Positions 38,601-53,600 of a DNA stretch of 64,000 nt are shown here, piece by piece. Made by a program: the position numbers and the translations under genes. Within the stretch, counting starts at the first letter, position 1; each line of letters opens with the position of its first letter. Under the pieces are notes generated by a model that saw only the letters and a list, made by a program, of their open reading frames with translations, was not told the origin of the DNA and ran no database searches. This DNA is from Sipunculus nudus (lineage: Eukaryota > Annelida > Sipuncula > Golfingiida > Sipunculidae). The stretch covers positions 49,321,558 through 49,385,557 of the forward strand of contig CM049310.1 in NCBI GenBank assembly GCA_026874595.1, read 5' to 3'.

Positions 38601-41600
38601 TCTTGAGGGCACCCTCCAGGCGTATGATTCGCTGTTCCATGTCGCTGCGGTGTTCCTTCATAGTCATATCAAGCTTGGTCACCTGAATGTTAAATAATAT
38701 AAATCATCATGACTATGAACACGTTTACTGTTATTTTGCCAATGCCAATACCAAAACCTATATATTTTTTATGTTCATAGAAGAGAAGTCCCTGCAAGTG
38801 ATCATTTCACAGGATGAAATATCTTCAGTGAAAATTGCATGGCTTTGTGTGTCCTGTAAATAGGTTCCAAGTATTCCCTATGTTACCTGGGCAGCTCGGT
38901 GGTGCAGCTCCCACTGTCGTTCTTTCAGGACTGTGTCCAGGTCTTCTATCTCTTTCTCTTTGAAGCGGAGTTCATCTTCTTTGTTTCTGTGACAAAAACC
39001 CGTGTTGAAACAAGTTTTACTGTTTTGAACATTAGAAGTTAATTAAGTAAGGGTGTCAGATCACATTTAAACAGTTTTACATTATTACATCAATGTTTCA
39101 TATTACAATCACAATAAGGATTCATATCATATACAAGTGCCCATTGGCCATGACGCTCAGCTGAATTCAAGAAGCCTTGAACGATGGGCAAAAAGACTCT
39201 CAGAGTCAAAATCATGCATTTTGCCAATAGCCCTTAGATATAGGTTACAGTGACCTAAATCAACATGCAGCTGCTACCATCTATGCCCTCCTGACTAATT
39301 TAGTGTTAAAATCAAGTTCTTTCACACAGCTTTTAGAAAATGGGTCAAAGAAACATTGAACTAAAATGGCTCTGTTTTTGCAGTGCAAAACAGATATATG
39401 TCTCCCCCCTATGGGTCATCCCGTAACATTAGGGGTAAAATATGCAATATCTCAAAACAATGAATCTAGATCTCAGCAGATTAGACCTTGAAGGTCAAGG
39501 TCATCACTTTTAGAACTCTGATGACATTTTTGCAGAAAGAACTGATGTGTCAAATTTAAAGCAAATTCTTCACTATTTACAAAGGTATTGGGGTCACAAG
39601 AAGCCTAGAATTGCATAAATTTGACCTTGAAGATCAAGGTCAAGGTCACAGGAATTCTATCACATTCAAGATTTTGGTAGGAACAATGAGTGTTTCAAAG
39701 TTTGGAGGAAAATATGCAGCCCTTCAAAAGTCATCTCTTCCACAAGACAATAACTATAATTCCGCTGATTTGACCTTAAAGATCCTGGTCAAGGTCACCA
39801 GGTTTCAAACTCATCCGAGAGCTTGGTAGGAACAATTGGTGTACCAAATTTGAGGAAAAAATTGGAAATACTAAGAAAGTTATGGGGTTCATAAAATGTT
39901 ACATTTTGACTATTTTACATTGAAGAGAAAGGTCAAGGTCAACAAGGTGAACTTTTCCAAGACCATGGTTGGAACAATTGGTTGGAACAGTTTTACATTA
40001 TTACATCAATGTTTCATATTACAATCACAATAAGGATTCATATCATATACAAGTGCCCATTGGCCATGACGCTCAGCTGAATTCAAGAAGCCTTGAACGA
40101 TGGGCAAAAAGACTCTCAGAGTCAAAATCATGCATTCCAAGGTCATTTTGAGGACAAAATGTGGAATACTTCAAAAGTTATGGGGTTCACAAAAATGTCA
40201 TATTTCTGCAGATTTGATGTTGAAGATGAAGGTCAAGGTCACTGTTTTTTTTCAAACTTGTCCTTGATTTTAGTAGGACAATTGCTGTACCACATTTAAG
40301 GACAAAATGTTTAATACTTCAAAAGTTATGGGGTTAAACAAATTTTACATTTTGGCAGACTTGACCTTGAAGATGATGGTCAAGGTCACCGTTTTTTTAA
40401 AATCTTCCAAGAACTTGGCAGGAACAATATGTGTACCAAATTTGAGGACAAAATGTGGAATACTTCAAAAGGTATGGGGTTCACCAAAATTTCACATTTC
40501 GGCAGATTTGACCTTGAAGATGAAGGCCAAGGTCAATGGTTTTCAAACTCCTGCGCGAATTTGGTATGAACAATTGAGTGTTTCAAATTTTGGCAGTAAA
40601 TATGCAGCACTTCAAAAGTTATCGCGTTCACAAGATATCCTACAGATGAGGACGACGATGACAGACGATGGCACTGAAAACAACATGCCTCATGGCCTCA
40701 TTGGGGGGGGGGGGGGGGGGGTTAGCCACCGGTCTACAGGAACTGATGAAGCACTCCATGATCAAAAAGCATGCAAAGAATCATAGCAATCAATGCATTA
40801 GTTTTTCAAATACAGAAGCATTTGTATCACATTTTTTAATTATTCTGGGGGTACTTATGAGCCCCATTGTTCAGAGGATATGGGTAACAGAGACCTAACT
40901 TCAGGTTTCCATGAAGACTTTTCATGGACCTCCCTGGTTGTCAAGTTAGAAGATTCTAGGTCACACAGTGACGATTTGTGCCTTATTAACAGATGACTGC
41001 TTCTTTTGAAGGTCTCAAAAATTGAGAAAAAATGTGTGAAAAATAAAAAAAATACAGGTGGCGCCACCAGTCTACAGGAACTGATGAAGCACTCCATGAT
41101 CAAAAAGCATACAAAGAATCATAGCCATCAATGCATTAGTTATTCAAATACTGGAGCGTTTGTACCAAATTTTAATTATTCTTTGGGCTACTTTAGAGCC
41201 GCATAGCTTGAAGAATATAAGTAACAGAGACTTAATTTCAGGTTTCCAAGGATAATTTTCAATGACCTCACTAGATGTCAAGTATGAAGATTCCAGGTCC
41301 AGCTGTTATGATTTGTGCCTTGTAAACAGAGGAGGCTTTATTTGAAGGTCTCAAAAATAGAGAAAAAAATGCGTGAAAATTCCTAAAAATACAGGTGGCA
41401 CCACCAGTTTGCAGGAACTGAAGAAACAGTCCATGATCAGTATGCTTGCAAAAAATCATTGTGTTCAATACATTAGTTATTCAGATACTGGAGAGTTTGT
41501 ATCAAATTTTTAATTATTCTGAGGGGTACTTATGAGCCCCACAGCTCCGAGAATATGGGTAACAGAGACCTTATTTCACATTTCCACAGAGACTTTTCAT

Positions 41601-44600
41601 GGACCTCCCTTGATGTCAAGTAAGAAGATTCCAAGTCCAGCATTCATGATTTGTGCCTTGTTAACAACTGACAACTTCTTTGAAGGTCGCAAAAATAGAG
41701 AAGAAAATTTGTAAAAATAAGAAAAAAAACAGATGGTGGCACCAGTTTGCAGGAACTGATGGAACACTCCATGATCAAAATTCATGCAAAGAATCATGGT
41801 GATCAATGCAGTAGTTATTCAGATACTTGAGCTTTGTATCAAATTTTTTATTATTCTGGGGGGGTACTTACGAGACCCATATTTCCGAGAATATGGGTAA
41901 CAGAGACCTAATTTCAGGTTTCCAAGGAGATTTTTTATGGACCTCCCAGGATGCCAAGTGAGAAGATTTCAGGTCCAGCAATTTGTTTTGTGCCCTGTTA
42001 AAGGACGGACGGACTGACGACGGCAAAGAGTTATCACTATGGCTCAGATGACTTTCAGTCAGCTGAGCTAAAAATTCAATATAATATAAATCTAAAATTT
42101 CAAGCCATCTGCTCAGTCTTAAAATTCCATCTCACTATGCTTCAACATGCAAACAAATAATATACACATGCATATCATAGTAAATGGATGAAGACTTCCA
42201 TTGCCCATGATCAACAAACCATTCAGTGACTGATCATTTCTGTTATAAGTGTTATAAGGTTATAAGTGTTCACAAAGATATAAAGGTTACAACATAAATT
42301 TAAATCTAAGCAGCTGGTCTGATTTGACCAACGGTTTTCCTTTAATTCCTACAATTGACTTGCGACAAACTTGCAGCTTAGTCTGTTAGAAAAATAGCAG
42401 CACATGACCGCTTTAGAATGCATGCAAGGAATGAATCAGTCCAGGTTTGGTAAGGGCATAGAAATAAGATACAAAGATACTTAAGAAGAGTTAAAATGTG
42501 GGAATCTATCTGCAGAGAGAGAGTCTGGTTGCAACTGGATCCATATTGGCTGAGAAGAAACCCGATTTATGCTGTTGGGTCACCATGCTCACATTGGTAG
42601 GAAGCTTTTTAAAGTACCATAAATCGCTTCATATAAGACACATACTCAATAAAAGATGCACCCAAAGTTTGACTTTTAATGACACGCCTCCAGGAACTAC
42701 CCTTGATTTTGGCAAAAGTCCCCCAAATAGATTTCCCCCTGTGTACAGACATACCAGGTGACCAGGACATGGCATGTTCATTATTACCTGAGAGATTGTT
42801 TGAGCTGAATTATCTCTACGTCTCTGTCCTTGATGCTGCTCTCCGTGCTTTTCTTTGATGTCAGATGTTCCTTTATATCCTCCTGTAATCTTGTCACCTC
42901 ATCCTAAAAAAGATCATCAACTCTATCAGTATTGAGTTTCACATAACTGATCCCTTTTCAATACTGTACGTGACATATAATTAAACTTCTTCATAAATAC
43001 TGTTACGACTATCTATAATTTGATTTTCATATCTTTGTAAGAAAGTTGAGAAGATCAATTTTCAAAAGCTCATCTTTGTCCAATGTATAAGTTAAAAGTT
43101 CCTACCTATAAAATACAGTCTCTTTACATGGTAGAATTATGGTAGAAATTAATAGACTAAAGACACACGCTAAGAATTTTAATCCACTGAAAAGACAGGA
43201 CTGTATGAAAATCACTTTTTAACTGACCTTCTTAAGAGCAAGTTCCTGCTCTGCTTTCTGAAGATTCTGTGTCTTCTCTTTCAATTCTACCTCACTCTGA
43301 TGAAGCTGGTCTTCAAGGTCACACACTGTAAGGCCAAAGATATACTTAACCACATATATTCACCCCTGTTATATCACAAGCATTCACACAACAGTGGCAA
43401 ATGCAGGACATCAAGTGTTGTTTTATAAGTAGTGTGGATTTTTTTTATATTCTGTAAATTATAAGACAATTTTAGACTTGATCTGCAAGAAAATAATACA
43501 AACAAATATCACATTTTTTAAGGAGAATTATCTGACACAAAAAAGTTTTTATTTTAAATTTTTCTCTCTTCCCCATATAGCAAGCCAAACTCAAGTTTGT
43601 GACTGAAGTAAAGAAGTTCACCTTGCTGTAGTTTAACCTGGAGTATATAGAGATGTTCATCTTGCTGTAATTTAACCTGAAGTATACAGAGATGTTCACC
43701 TTGCTGTAGTTTATCCTGCGTTCCTTTCCTGAGCGTCTCCAGCTCCGTCTGTACGGTGATGATGGTGGCAGCCTTGGTCTGACACTCCTCCTGTAGGTCC
43801 TGGATGTACCCTCGCAGCTCCTTCACCACCTTGTCTGACTTCTTCTTCTGGGATTTTAGCTCTCTACAGTTAACAAGTAACTGAGGTGTAATGATGCTTG
43901 CAAACCAGACAGTAATTCAAACTACAAGAGGTACTCCCTTAACTGGCAGCTCTCTAGCCATTACAGTCACATCTCTATTACCAGACACTAAAGGTGATCA
44001 AGTGATTAGTTTGGTTAGATTTTCATAACCTCTCTAATACGGGCACCTATTTGATACAGCAAAAAATCCAAGTGCCATGCATCTGTAATTGAGGGTTCCA
44101 CTGTATATAGGTTCTACATTTGTACTATTACCAGTAGGTCTCCAGACAATGTTGCTAACTTAAGGGTGTATTGCTAACAGGCAGACTGTTCATTAGTATT
44201 CAGATTATCAATGGCTTTGACAGGAACAGCAACCTTATAAAATAAGTCCAAAATGCATGATGTCATATAACAGACACAGACATTTTCAGTTAATTCATTT
44301 CCTATTATGAAAATGACTTTTTTTTCACTCATGAATGATTTGTAAGAAGACCTGTCAATAAGATACTTCCTCTGTTATAACTTAAACCCTGTACACTGAA
44401 CATGACATGATTATTTATATATATTTTTAACACATTCTAATGTCATACTTGTAAATATTTAATATTTTACCAATAATCTATTGGCCTACAATAAATACAA
44501 AAAATATCACTTACTTATTTGCTTCTTGCATCTTCTCCAGCTCTAGTTGCTGTTCTTGAATATGCAGGGCTGTCTGCTGCAGTTTCATCTCCGTACCCTG

Positions 44601-47600
44601 CAGGTCCTGTAGGCGGGATGACTTCTCTCTGTGAAGTTCCTGCTCCAACTGTGAAATCTGTAAAAAAAAAAATGAGTTTGCAAATTATATATCTCCCTAC
44701 AAGTTTCAAGGATAGTTCAAGGATATCTTAGAGAGGACTGAACAGACACATTTGCAAAGATAAGTAATATTACCTGGTTCTGTAAAGTCTACTTTAATCT
44801 CACCTGGTAAGCAAGGTTTTCTATAATTTCACCTGGTCCTTAAGGTGCTCTGTAATCTCACATGTCCATTTAGCTTTTCTGTTATCTCACCTGGTCTTTT
44901 GAGGTGCTCTGTAATCTCAACTGGTCTTATCTGGTCCTGTAAGGTGATACCTCCTCAAACTGTGAAGTGCTGTTACCTCACCTGGTCCTGTAAGATGCTC
45001 TCTAATCTAGCTTGTTCTGTAAGGTATTCTGTGATCTCACCTAGTCCTGTAAATTGCTCTATAATCTTACCTGGTCCTGTAAGGTACTCTGTAATCTCAC
45101 CAAGTGCTTTAAGGTGCTCTATGGTTTCACCTTTCTTGCAAGGTCCACTGTAAGCTCACCTGATCCTGTAAGGTGAGGTTATCTCACCCAGTCCTATAGG
45201 GTCCACTATTTTCTCACAGGTGCTGTGTAATCTCACCATGTCCTTTCAAGTGCTTTTCAATGTTATCTCACCTGGTTTTGTGACTTAGTGTAAGGGACAT
45301 CTGTATTTTTACTTGGTCCTGTAAAGTGGTCTGTTATCTCACTGGGTCCTGTGATGTGCTATATAATCTCACCTAGTCCTCTGAGGTACTCTGTAATCTC
45401 ACCTGATCATGTAAGGTACTCTGTTATCTCACCTGGTCGTGTAAGGTACTCTGTAATCTCACCTGATCCTGTAAGAGTGCTCTGTTATCTCACCTGGTCC
45501 TGTAAGGTGATCTGTTATCTTACCTGGTCCTGTAAGGTGCTCTGTAATCTCACTTGGTCCTTTAATGTAGTCTGTAATCTCACCTGCTCATGTAAGGTGC
45601 TCTGTAATCTCACCTGGTCATGTAAGGTGCTCTGTAATCTCACCTGGTCATGTAAGGTGCTCTGTTATCTCACCTGGTCCTATTAAGCGCTTTGTAATCT
45701 CACTTGACCCTGTAAGGTAGTCTGTTATCTCCCATGGTTCTGTTAGGTGCTCTGTAATCTCACCTGATCCTGTAAGGTGCACTGTTAGGTGCTCTGTAAT
45801 CTAACTTGATCCTGTAAGGTGGTCTGTTATCTAACCTGATCCTGTAAGATGCTCTGTTTACCACCTGGTCCTGTAAGGTGCTCTGTAATGACACCTGATC
45901 ATGTGAGGTGCTCTGTAATCTCAATTGGTCCTGGAAGGTCCCCTTAATCTCACCTGTTCCTGTAAGGTGCTCTGTCATCTCACCTGGTCCTGTTAAGTGC
46001 TCTGTTATCTCACCTGATCCTGTAAGGTGCTCTGTTATCTCACCTGGTCCTGTAAGGTGATCTGTTATCTTACCTGGTCCTGTAAGGTGCTTCATTTACC
46101 ACCTGGTCCTGTAAGGTGCTCTCTAATGACACCTGATCATGTGAGGTGCTCTGTAATCTCAATTGGTCCTGGAAGGTCCCCTTAATCTCACCTGTTCCTG
46201 TAAGGTGCTCTGTAATCTCACCTGGTCCTGTTAAGTGCTCTGTAATCTCACCTGATCCTGTAAGGTGTTCTGTAATCTCACCTGATCCTGTAAGGTGCTC
46301 TGTAATCTCACCTGATCCTGTAAGGTGCACTGTTAGGTGCTCTGTAATCTAACTTGATCCTGTAAGGTGGTCTGTTATCTCACCTGATCCTGTAAGATGC
46401 TCTGTTTACCACCTGGTCCTGTAAGGTGCTCTGTAATGACACCTGATCATGTGAGGTGCTCTGTAATCTCAATTGGTCCTTGAAGGTCCCCTTAATCTCA
46501 CCTGTTCCTGTAAGGTGCTCTGTCATCTCACCTGGTCCTGTTAAGTGCTCTGTTATCTTACCTGATCCTGTAAGGTGCTCTGTTATCTCACCTGGTCCTG
46601 TAAGGTGATCTGTTATCTTACCTGGTCCTGTTAGGTGCTTCATTTACCACCTGGTCCTGTAAGGTGCTCTCTAATGACACCTGATCATGTGAGGTGCTCT
46701 GTAATCTCAATTGGTCCTGGAAGGTCCCCTTAATCTCACCTGTTCCTGTAAGGTGCTCTGTTATCTCACCTGGTCCTGCTAAGTGCTCTGTTATCTCACC
46801 TGATCCTGTAAGGTGCTCTGTTATCTCACCTGATCCTGTTAAGTGCTCTGTTATCTCACCTCGTCCTGTAAGGTGCTCTGTTTACCATCTGATCCTGTAA
46901 GGTGCTCTGTTGTCTCACCTGGTCCTGTAAGGTGCTCTGTTTACCACCTGGTCCTGTAAGGTGCTCTGTAATCTCACCTGGTCCTGTAAGGTCCTCTTAA
47001 TCTCACCTGTTCCTGTAAGGTGCTCTGTTATCTCACCTGGTCCTGTAAGGTCCTCTTAAACTCACCTGTTCCTGTTAGGTGCTCTGTTATCTCACCTGGT
47101 CCTGTAAGGTGCTCTGTTATCTCACCTGGTCCTGTAAGGTTCTCTGTTATCTCACCTGGTCCTGTTAAGTGCTCTGTAATCTCACCTGGTCCTGTTAGGT
47201 GCTCTGTTATCTCACCTGATCCTGTAAGGTGTTCTGCACATCTTCCAGTTCTTCCACACGAGATGTACTCTTCTGTAACATCTGCTGAGTCTCCTCCAGT
47301 GCCTGCTGCATCTCGTTAAGCTGCTGAAGCTTCATCTGGGCTGTCTCCTTCTGTGACAGGATCTCCTGGTGTAGGGTCTCCATCTGTTAAGGAAAATGTG
47401 AAGTACAACTAATGGAGCATGAACATACAGACTCTAACTGGTCTGAAATGATGAAGATTGTCAAGCAAACTATGGATTCATTTAGACTAAACTTAACTCT
47501 GACATAACATACGTTATGGGATTAATAAAGTGTGCTACCACAGTGTTCTTTATGGTATCTTGCTGGCCGAACAAAAAACACTAATTGAATGAGTATGAAT

Positions 47601-50600
47601 CTATTCAAGAACTGGCTTCCACTAGATTATATGGAAATAATGGTCATGAAGGTTAAAAAAATAACAAAAGATTAACCCTCTTTCATATAGCTGAACAGGC
47701 TGGATGATAAGTTAGTCACATGATTCTGGTATAGCATCAGATGTTTCTCTGAGAGTGATATTTACTTTTTCTGTTACTGATTTAATGTGTTGACCTAGGT
47801 GTGTTAAATTACAATACTTAAATTTTAACATATATATGGATAAATATATAAGGATATAAATCAAGAGAAAAGACCAATGATATACAACAAAAATTTCTGG
47901 TATGGTGAGTTTCTAATCTTGCTATAAATTATTATTTTACTTTTCTATTCAGATCAGCTCTGTTATATTTAGGAAATTAAGATATTCAACCCCCACCTGT
48001 TTATCCTTCTCAGCCAGCTGTGCCTGGTGGTTTCTGCGGGCATCCTCCACCTGCTGCAGCTGTACCCGGATCTCTTCTCGACAGACCACCAGGGCGTGCT
48101 CCAGCTGTTTCACTCTGCTGGTGCCCTCTGTAGCAGCCTGCTCTAGGCTCTGCAGGGCTGTCTCACTCTGCCAGGCTGACTTCTGAAGCTCCTGTTTAAG
48201 AACATATTTTAGATTACTAAGGGGACACAATATTTCCATTAAAATGACATTTTAAAGGAAATATATGTTTGCCTGTATTCAACTAAAATTTTTTTAAAAG
48301 CTGTTATGTAGCATCCTTTATTATTTTATAACAAATTACCAGTAATCATTTTGATCAAGTGTGCTGCTACTTCACTGAGACATATCTGACCATTTGTTTT
48401 CTTAATTTGAACATTTTGTATACTCCTAAAATTATCTGTGTAAATTTGTGTTACTGTCTGTGTAAATAATGCTTACAATAAATGCTCTAGTACTTCATTT
48501 GCCCTGCCAGTTATTTCTATAAATATCAAAGTGAATACCAAAAATATTATGAACATAGAAGAACTCATACCATGATAAAACAATTTTATGTCACCTGACA
48601 GAAATATTATTAAGAAAATCCTCCAATTAATTGTTTATAACCAAAATTGTAACTAACAGGTTACACAAAATTTGAGAGTCTGATTGACTAGAGGTAAACC
48701 TTATATACTTTACGAATATGACAGCAGGGTCTATAAGGGCTGAGTGTTGTTGGCTGTGAAATGTATCACTATGCTGTACAGAACTGAGTTCTCTTATATA
48801 TTAGAACATTGAATCAGCCCAGAGTATTAACAGGACCACTTGAGAGCCCTCTGTGCCAGAATGGCTTTAAATACACAGAGACTGAGTATTGCTTTGCATG
48901 CTATTGTTTCTTGTTATTTTTCTTGTTAATAAATATATCTGCTGGAGTTCGGTGTGACTAATTCCTTGCAATCAAGAAGTAAGGTTAATGTAATCGAGCA
49001 CAGACCTGTCTCATGGAGTCCATGCTGGCAGTTTTGGCAGACAGCTCCTGTTTAAGGTCAGACATCTGCTGCTGGTACTGCTGGCAGTCCTCATTCTTCC
49101 TCTCCAGCTGACTGTGGAGCTGGAATTAAATGGATTCTGTGAACATCATCCAATCAAAGTAGCATGATTAGCATCAAGATTATGCCAGCAGTAGGGTAAG
49201 TGAAAAAAGGTAGTCTAGGTACAATCTACACTCAAGATTGTCATCTAAAGAGGAAGAAATAATAGGCCCATAGCAAGAAAATCTCATGAATATTATAATA
49301 TTATAAAATGCACCAAAATTATGGCTGGAGAGTATAGTGGAACCCAACAATTATGATCACCTTGGGGACTGACCAAAGTGATCATAATTTTGGGGTGGTC
49401 CTATTTAAGAAATTCTAAGTTACCTAGATCATATATTCGGGACCAAGAAAAGTGGTCATAATTATGGGGTGGTCACAAGGCAGGTTCCCCTGAATATCAT
49501 AAATACTATAATAGACCAAAAGATACAATACATAACCTCACTATATGTTTAATGAGTTTTATCAGAGCACTACAAAAAACTTCTCTTGGACTATTAAACT
49601 GTATTAAAAATTAGAGGAAAATATTTATTCTCTAACAATCATTTTAAATCATGTTGCTACATTGGTGCAACTAGCTTTATATCAGGTTAACAAGTTTTTG
49701 CTCAACCAATGATTCCTTTATTTTCTTACCACATCAATTTGTTTCTCCATCTCAGCACACTGTTCTGAGTGAATCTGTTTCACTCTCCTGAGGGTTTGTG
49801 TGGTCTTCTCCAGCTCTGAAACCCTTTCTTTCACTTTACCTTCCATTTCCAACAGCCTGCAATGTTCCTGGTTCAACTCTTCCTCTAACTGGCTGACTTT
49901 TGTCACATGACCTGTAACTTCCATAGATTTGTCCTCAACATGCTTTTCAAGTGATTTAACCTCAGATGTTTTCTTTCTCAGCTGAAAAGACAGAGGCACT
50001 AATTATTTTAAAATCAAATCCTGAATGACAGGTGAAGACAGTGAGAGTGCAGTGAAATTCATAAATAAAGGTCTCTGAAATGATTCAAAGTAGACAACCA
50101 AACTGGTCCAGTAATGCAATGCACACTGATTCGCTGTAAAACTCATTCACTGAATTGAGCTGAGAGATCTAATCAAACATGTTAAAAACTCGAAAAACTG
50201 TGTATTTATGGATTTACTCAACGATTGTCTCTTAAAAAGAAATGCAATTCTACAAAGGCAACTTTAATGGCAATGGTTAAAATAAAAATTCTGATATATT
50301 TTTAATGATAAATGTATAAATTCATCATATAATTGTTATGCATTAAAAATTGCAAATTTATTAATAATAAAATATTGAATATTCATACTTTTTTCTCCAG
50401 GTCTTCCACATCACTGGCTTTCTCCAGCAGCTGCTGTTGCAGTTCTTTTAGTAGTGACTCGCGTTGTGACAGCCGGCCATCGGCTGAAGCCTGCTTGAGT
50501 TCCAGCGCTGATACCTGTTCCCTCAGCTGTATGAGCTGGGTGGTCAGTCTGGTGCGTTCCTCCTCCAGCTTCTGTACCATCTCCTCCAGGCCCTGACCAC

Positions 50601-53600
50601 GACGCTCAGCTGACCACATAAAACATGCACAAATAAATACCTCCAAATATAATGTTGGACAAATGGTATATATTTACACAGACTTTATTTCCTGTCGGTT
50701 TTCAGTCAATTTGTCTGTATAACCAGGTGTGTCTAAAGGTAACGGATAGATTTCAATGAAATTTTGCAGAGAAAAACCTTAAAATATACAAAAAATAACA
50801 TCAGAATCATGCATCCAACAGTTGCACAAGTTCCATTTATGTTTACTATTTTGCACAAATGGTATTCTTTGTGCATTATGTAGCACATATTTCAAAGTGC
50901 CCATTATGGCCTGGGGTAAATATTTCTGTTTAACTGTTTAAGTTTATACTGAATAGATATAGCCAATTTTATCACAAATTGCACAATTTTTGTCCTATCC
51001 ATAGTATAGCATATGACCTGGTGTAAACATTTGATTTACGGTTTCAAGTTTATACCAAATAAATATAGGTAGGTATGCCACATTCGCACAATGTTTGTCT
51101 TATCCACAGTATTATATGGTGTATATGTTGTATACATTTTTTATAAAGCATTCAGGGGCGGATCCAAGATCTGGGAAAAGGGGGGGTCCAACCCAGGAGG
51201 ACTGTGATTAATCTAAGAAAAAAGGTCCTCAGGTTCAGAAAAGGGGGGGTCCAGGCCACAAAATTGGTCTGAAGCCCTTAAAAAAAGGTTGCTTCGGCTG
51301 CAAAAGGGGGATGGGGGGTCCAGACCCCCCCCCCCTGGATCCGCTTCTGGCATTTTAATTTTATACTAAACAAGCAGATTCATGAAATATGTCCTCTGCT
51401 AATGACACCTGTTGGTGGTTAGTAACACCAAAAGTGATTCATCATATGAACAATTAAAGATCCTATTGTATTATTATCTTAGTAGACAGACACACCAAAA
51501 CAAATCCCACCCAAGGTAAGCATAAGAGCAATTACTGAACCAAAATGTGAAAGAAATTAGATAATATTTAGGAAAGTTATTTCACAGAAACGAAAACCTG
51601 ACGGACGGACAGACAGAGGGACAGATGGACAGAGGGACAGCTAGACAAGAGTTACAGACAGACAGACAAACCCTAATCAATGTCTCCCGTTCCAGGAAGT
51701 GGGGGACAATAAATATAGGTTTTTTTGCCACAAATTGCACAAAGTTTGTCCAGTTCATAGTATGATCTGGTGTATACATTCGATAAACTGTTTGAAGGTT
51801 TGCCACAGTGCTGCCCATACCTAGCCTGTGTTTGTCTCTAGCAGTCTGCAGGTCAACCCGGAGTTTGTCTAAGGCACTTGAGCTTTCTGAGTGGTCCTTC
51901 AGTGCTGCCATCTGCTGTCTAAGCTGCTCAATCTCTGCTTCCCTCTCAGATAACTGGCTCCTGCATGAACACACACAAAAAGCTCCTAAAATCATTCACA
52001 GGTTATTTATAATGATAGTGTCTGAGAAGTATCACCATACAAATTTAACAATCACTTGATCTCTAATAATTTTGTTCTGAATGTTCTCATAAATATTTTA
52101 TTATATTTTCATCTATGCTATCCTGTAAAATCAACAAAAATATTATATAATACACGTCTATCAGTCTAACATAATAATTATATACCTCATTTTTGGTACA
52201 TGCATACAATTTATTAGTAAAACCTTTTTTTCAGTGAAAATAACAAGAACCAGTGGTTCACTTATTGAGAAAACTAAGGTTAAAATTTGATAATTATTTT
52301 AAAATCTATATTTTTATCATTTCAAAGTGTTTCAAATTATAATGTCCATATTAAAATTGTCTGCTTTGTTTCCTTTATTTATTATAATAGCATTTTTTGC
52401 TCATAATAACAAATTTTCCAACTAATTACTTTCCCAAATATTGAATCGCCCAGAGAGAGAGGTAATATTTTGGTAATTTTTATCGGAAATGATAATTGAA
52501 ATTATCTTACCTGAGATTTGTAAGCATTAAATCTCCTGCCATCCCATCCTGGCCTGATGCGTACCTTGTGTGTGGTTTATCATCTGGGATACCGCTCGTG
52601 TTACTCTCAAAAGTGGCTTTAGATAAACTAAAACCACTGTCATGCCCAGGCTGTGAAAGAATACACAAGCTGAACCAGGATATGTTAAAAGTAAAATATG
52701 ATACATTCAGTTTTATCTATATCATCTAGGAATAGATGGGTAGTCAATTTCAAACAAATTCCTTTTCAAGCACCTTAATTAATGAAACTCCTGCATATGT
52801 GAGACTGTTAGTGTTCCAGGTGACCTGCTGGTGACAGCAGTAGCCAATTATAGTTAGCAAATAAAAAATGTGTTTCAACAAAAATGTAATTCATAAAAAA
52901 AGACATAGCAAACAAACAAACACAAACTAAAACTGTCTAACAATGGCATAATCTGAACATCCTTAAATTGCAGAAATATTTAAAATTTGCAAGTGACAGG
53001 CTGATAAATACATATAATTATAAGAACACTGAAAGTCCATTAGTATATGACTTGAAATTTCTAATTATTTCTTGAACCTTTCAAAAAGCAAAAAACTCTG
53101 GCCTTCAGAAGTAAAATTTAATCCTACATGACCTTGACCTTCCATATTAAAAAACTGAACTTGAACCTAACTATGTTGAAAAATGTCTTGACCTTTCACT
53201 CAAAAAACTCTGACCTTGACCGTTACTATATAAAAAAATCCTTGACCTTGACCTTTCACCCCCAAAAAAATCCCTGACCTTGACCTTTGCTGCAGCGCCA
53301 TCCTGCAGCCTCTGTGCGACCTCCTCAAGGGCCTGTAACTGGATGTTGCTGTCGAGCATATCCTGCTGACACTGGAACAGCTTGGCTTTCTGCTCCTCCA
53401 CTAACTCCTTTAATCTCAGGTTCTCCTGTTTTACTTTCTCTTTATCCTGCTGCTCTGTCTCTGTAAACAAAAGGTTGGAGAAGCCAGGTTGGGAACACCT
53501 TGTGGTTCTTTCATGTAAAGGGACCTATTCACATTCTAGGTTTCTTAAAAATACATTAAGTATAGTGTTTTCTCCTTAAAATTATATGGTATCTGTGGAT

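Noticed and set aside
45351-47319. Several open frames of CSVISPGPVR or LTGPGEITEH repeats
   Set aside because: These are translations of the 30-bp donor-derived array on both strands, not genes.
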